Shown here: positions 61,430 to 64,000 of the stretch, piece after piece
Numbering within the stretch: position 1 is the first letter of the stretch
Layout of the letters: the number at the start of each line of letters is the position of its first letter
Assembly (NCBI GenBank): GCA_002390425.1
Contig: DGPL01000028.1
Span: 1 to 64,000 of the forward strand
Source of the DNA: Kordiimonadaceae bacterium UBA4441
GTDB taxonomy: Bacteria > Pseudomonadota > Alphaproteobacteria > Sphingomonadales > Emcibacteraceae
Reading direction: 5' to 3'
DNA: 64,000 bases
Translations under genes and position numbers: made by a program
The notes under the pieces: model-generated
Told to the model about the DNA's origin: nothing
The model's database searches: none
The model's input: only the letters and a program-made list of their open reading frames with translations

Positions 61430-62404
61430 ATGAACCATATCCGTCGAAATTTATTAAAAGGAGTAGCGGTATTACCGACTATTATATTGATGAACGGGGC
61501 TTGTGAAAAAGTTGATAAAAATCGGCGTTTCAAATGGGAAGGGTATGTTCTTGGCACAGATAGCAGTATTCAAGCATACGGAAATGATGAAGCTGAATTT
61601 GATCGGGTGATTGAAGATGCGGTTTTATTAATTAAAAGGCTTGAGCATATTTTTAGCCTTTATGATCCAACATCCGAAATTGTTAAACTGAACGAAACAG
61701 GAAAACTAGAAAAGGCATCGCAAGAGATGATAGAGCTCATCACTATTTTAAAAAGCATTTATGAAAAAACAAATGGCGCATTTGATATTACCGTACAACC
61801 CTTATGGCAGCTTTATGATGACTATATGATCAATAAGAACCAAAATGAATTTGACAGTAAGTTAGAAGAAGTAAAAGCGTTAATTGGTTCAGAGATGATA
61901 CATGTATCTGGAAATAAGATATCGTTTGAAAATACAGGTATGGCAATTAGTTCTAATGGGATTGCGCAAGGCTACATAACAGATAAAGTAACTTCATTTT
62001 TAAAGGATAATGGGTTTATTCATTCGCTTATCGATATCGGTGAATATTGTGCAGGCGGACCACAGTTAAATAATGAACCATGGCGTATAGGGTTACTTGA
62101 TCCATTTGACCAAATATCGGTTGCCGATGTGGTTGAACTATCAAAAGGAGGATTGGCCACATCAGGGGGATATGGAACCGTTTTCGATGATACAGGTGAA
62201 GCAAATCATCTCTTTAATCCAGAAACAGGATTAAGTCCTAATTTATATGCGTCGGTCACTGTAATTGCTGATGACGCAACAACAGCAGATGCATTATCAA
62301 CGGCCTTTTCAAATATGGAAATTTCTAGTATTAAATCATTATTGAAAGATTATAATGCAAAAGCGCGTTTAACCATGCGTGATGGTTCTGTAATTCAACT
62401 ATAA
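61430..62404 (+). CDS. apbE: FAD:protein FMN transferase (ApbE-like)
   Basis: Attaches FMN to threonine in exported flavoproteins. The 324-residue protein has a Tat-like, lipoprotein-type signal (HIRRNLLKG, then MNGAC). The ApbE domain includes VLGTDSSIQAYG, ISSNGIAQGYITDKV, SLIDIGEYCAGG, and the magnesium-site region DATTADALSTAFSNM. Its target is likely the FMN-binding protein encoded divergently. Confidence 0.92.
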   Translation: MNHIRRNLLKGVAVLPTIILMNGACEKVDKNRRFKWEGYVLGTDSSIQAYGNDEAEFDRVIEDAVLLIKRLEHIFSLYDPTSEIVKLNETGKLEKASQEMIELITILKSIYEKTNGAFDITVQPLWQLYDDYMINKNQNEFDSKLEEVKALIGSEMIHVSGNKISFENTGMAISSNGIAQGYITDKVTSFLKDNGFIHSLIDIGEYCAGGPQLNNEPWRIGLLDPFDQISVADVVELSKGGLATSGGYGTVFDDTGEANHLFNPETGLSPNLYASVTVIADDATTADALSTAFSNMEISSIKSLLKDYNAKARLTMRDGSVIQL

Positions 62405-62461
62405 AGTTGTCAATTTTTTCTCTTATATAATTAGATTTTGCTTATTTGCAAAAAAGTGAGG

Positions 62462-62480
62462 TTTGTTATATCATAACAAA
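62462..62480. promoter_or_regulatory. Palindrome upstream of the NTP-translocase-like gene
   Basis: TTTGTTAT (62462-62469) and ATAACAAA (62473-62480) flank ATC. The 13-base core GTTATATCATAAC is the exact reverse complement of 21-33 of the window. It lies 18 bases upstream of the preferred start codon (62498), so a bound protein would block initiation. Confidence 0.4.
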
Positions 62481-62497
62481 AAATAATGGGAGAAAAT

Positions 62498-63796
62498 ATG
62501 AGTTCAGAAGGTAGAATAGAAGCCACCATCAATAAATATAAAGATGTTTTTGAAAAAGAAGGGGCCGTATTTGTGTGGTCGTTTCTCTATTTCTTTTCTA
62601 TTCTCACGGCCTATTTCATATTGAGACCAATTAGGGATGCCATGGGGATCGCAAGCGGTGTTGGTTTTTTGCCTTGGTTATTTATCGGAACTTTTTTTGT
62701 GATGCTTGGTGTAATGCCGATCTACGGTGCGCTCGTTTCTCGTTTTCCGCGTCATAAATTTATCCCTTATGTGTATGTCTTTTTCATTATGAATATTTTG
62801 CTCTTTTGGTATTTTTTCGCCAATAATATCCGCATGGACATTGTCGCGCAGATATTTTTTATCTGGTTAAGCGTATTCAATGTATTTGTAGTTTCCATTT
62901 TTTGGAGCTTTATGGTTGATATCTATAAATCATCGGATAGTAAGGCGCTTTTTGGCATGATTGCTTCAGGGGGGACAATAGGGGGCATTGCCGGACCAAG
63001 CATTGTTACTTTCTTGACGGATAGTTTAGGTACGGAAAGCTTGCTGTTAATTTCTGCGGTGGTGTTATCTTTTTCAATTTTTTGTATTTTCAAATTGGTA
63101 AGTTTACGAAAAAAAGCGCTAGGGGAGGCGAACGTTGAAAATGAAAAGGTAATCGGCGGCGGTATGCTTGATGGTTTGATAGAAATATTCAAATCACGAT
63201 ATTTGATGGGTGTTACCGCAATGGTGTTCCTTTTATCCCTTACTGCGACATTTGCTTATTTCCAACAAGGTGACATGATATATTCCAATTATGCAGATAC
63301 AGATGAAAGAGTGCAGATTTTTGGGATGATTGATCTTTATGTCTCAATTGGTGCCTTGATTTTTCAAGTCTTTGTCGCGGGGCCAGTGCTTTCAAATTAC
63401 GGTATTAAAGGCGGCATTATTATATTGCCAATTATAACATTTTTTGGGTTTATATTGCTCGCAATATCGCCAACGATTGGGGTATTTATTATTTTCCAAA
63501 CGTTGAGACGAGCATCAGAATATGGAATGTTTGTTCCGTCCCGTGAAAATCTTTTCAGTGTGGTGAGCCGCGAAGAAAAATATAAAGCGAAGAACTTTAT
63601 TGATACAGTTGTTTTCCGCGGTGGTGACGTTGCGAATAGTTGGTTCTATAATATGTTAAATAGCGGCTTAGGTTTATCTATGAGCAAAATCGCCATGGTC
63701 GGTGTGCCTATCGCTGCAATGTGGGGCATAATGGGATGGAAGCTGGGCAAGAGCCACGAAGAACAAGAAAAAATTCAAGAACAAAATAACACTTAA
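62498..63796 (+). CDS. NTP/NDP-translocase-like MFS transporter
   Basis: I prefer ATG 62498, with GGGAG just upstream, over 62486. The 432-residue protein has about 12 membrane helices and the family block AYFILRPIRDAMGIASGV at the end of helix 1, as in Tlc-related ADP/ATP translocase-like proteins of free-living bacteria. SGGTIGGIAGPSIVTFL and FRRA-like QTLRRASEYGMFVPSRENLFSVV also fit. Free-living relatives are of unknown substrate, so nucleotide exchange is only a family hint. The downstream reductase starts 27 bases later. Confidence 0.82.
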   Translation: MSSEGRIEATINKYKDVFEKEGAVFVWSFLYFFSILTAYFILRPIRDAMGIASGVGFLPWLFIGTFFVMLGVMPIYGALVSRFPRHKFIPYVYVFFIMNILLFWYFFANNIRMDIVAQIFFIWLSVFNVFVVSIFWSFMVDIYKSSDSKALFGMIASGGTIGGIAGPSIVTFLTDSLGTESLLLISAVVLSFSIFCIFKLVSLRKKALGEANVENEKVIGGGMLDGLIEIFKSRYLMGVTAMVFLLSLTATFAYFQQGDMIYSNYADTDERVQIFGMIDLYVSIGALIFQVFVAGPVLSNYGIKGGIIILPIITFFGFILLAISPTIGVFIIFQTLRRASEYGMFVPSRENLFSVVSREEKYKAKNFIDTVVFRGGDVANSWFYNMLNSGLGLSMSKIAMVGVPIAAMWGIMGWKLGKSHEEQEKIQEQNNT

Positions 63797-63823
63797 GAAT
63801 AGATTTAAAATACGGAGAAACTA

Positions 63824-64000
63824 ATGTCTGATTTAACAAGAAAAGAATTTTTAAAGCTTTCGAGTGCGGCGGCAGCGGCTGGCGCAATGGCGTCCACAGG
63901 ATTAGGCAGTGTGGCACGTGCAAAATCAAGTGATTTACTGCACCGTAAAATTCATTCAACCGGTGAAATGATCCCGGCGGTCGGGCTTGGCACGGCGATG
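63824..64000 (+). CDS. Aldo/keto reductase, 5' part only
   Basis: ATG at 63824 with GGAG upstream; the gene runs off the window after 59 codons. The product starts with a Tat-like signal (LTRKEFLKLSSAAAAAG, with Arg-Lys in place of Arg-Arg). The mature part begins KIHSTGEMIPAVGLGT, the usual first strand of aldo/keto reductases. Likely an exported NADPH-free or piggy-backed member; cannot be judged further. Confidence 0.72.
   Translation, partial: MSDLTRKEFLKLSSAAAAAGAMASTGLGSVARAKSSDLLHRKIHSTGEMIPAVGLGTAM

Noticed and set aside
1..64000. tRNA genes, rRNA, CRISPR arrays, insertion sequences or prophage
   Set aside because: I saw no T-loop signature, no array of regularly spaced repeats, no transposase or integrase frame and no flanking inverted repeats.

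Overview
The window is about 64 kb of gene-dense, fairly AT-rich chromosome. It carries no rRNA, tRNA, CRISPR array, phage or insertion sequence that I can recognise. The gene set suggests a free-living, probably marine, low-GC alphaproteobacterium: a TonB receptor, a type II secretion system (T2SS), OlsBA-type ornithine-lipid enzymes, PaoABC-type periplasmic aldehyde oxidase, ArsJ-type arsenate resistance and many exported hydrolases. The alphaproteobacterial assignment is inference from gene content, not from a marker gene.

Layout. 1-18.5 kb: a small exported protein (minus strand), a small tetratricopeptide protein and a prepilin peptidase. Then come a 915-residue duplicated lipoprotein, its TonB-dependent receptor, and a tightly packed gspC-D-E-F-G-I-J-K-L-M-N run that ends in a small lipoprotein. 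18.5-23 kb (minus): xylose isomerase and xylulokinase, then an OlsB/OlsA-like acyltransferase pair. 23-32 kb: a DUF1080 protein, a metallo-beta-lactamase-fold hydrolase, RecQ, a YcaQ-type glycosylase, an Lrp regulator, OsmC, and an arsenic operon (GAPDH, ArsJ, ArsR). 32-49 kb: agmatinase, an M14 peptidase frame broken by two stop codons, a nucleotidyltransferase, a GMC oxidoreductase with its small subunit, a nitrilase with a BKACE enzyme, OmpW, an N-terminally deleted transsulfuration gene, a cupin, a Rieske oxygenase, an EamA transporter, a PAP2 frame broken by one stop codon, and MnmD. 49-64 kb: a giant BNR-repeat exported protein, a PaoA-C-B operon with a 47-residue membrane protein, a diheme-type cytochrome b and three unknown or exported proteins, UppP, an FMN-binding protein with ApbE, an NTP-translocase-like transporter, and the start of an aldo/keto reductase.

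The most interesting signal is regulatory. Four promoters contain heptamers related to CTGTCAT/CTGTAAC repeated every 11 bp, which is the layout of a PhoB box. They lie in front of the first small exported gene, the duplicated lipoprotein plus TonB receptor, gspC, and the OlsB/OlsA pair. Ornithine lipids are phosphate-free lipids that several alphaproteobacteria make under phosphate starvation. In Caulobacter crescentus a surface lipoprotein (ElpS) induced by phosphate starvation is encoded next to, and released through, a T2SS. I infer that this window holds a phosphate-starvation module: surface lipoprotein, TonB importer, dedicated T2SS and membrane-lipid remodelling.

A second theme is gene decay between about 33 and 48 kb. 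Three in-frame stop codons interrupt otherwise intact frames, one gene has lost about its first hundred codons, and one gene has no standard start codon where its family should begin.
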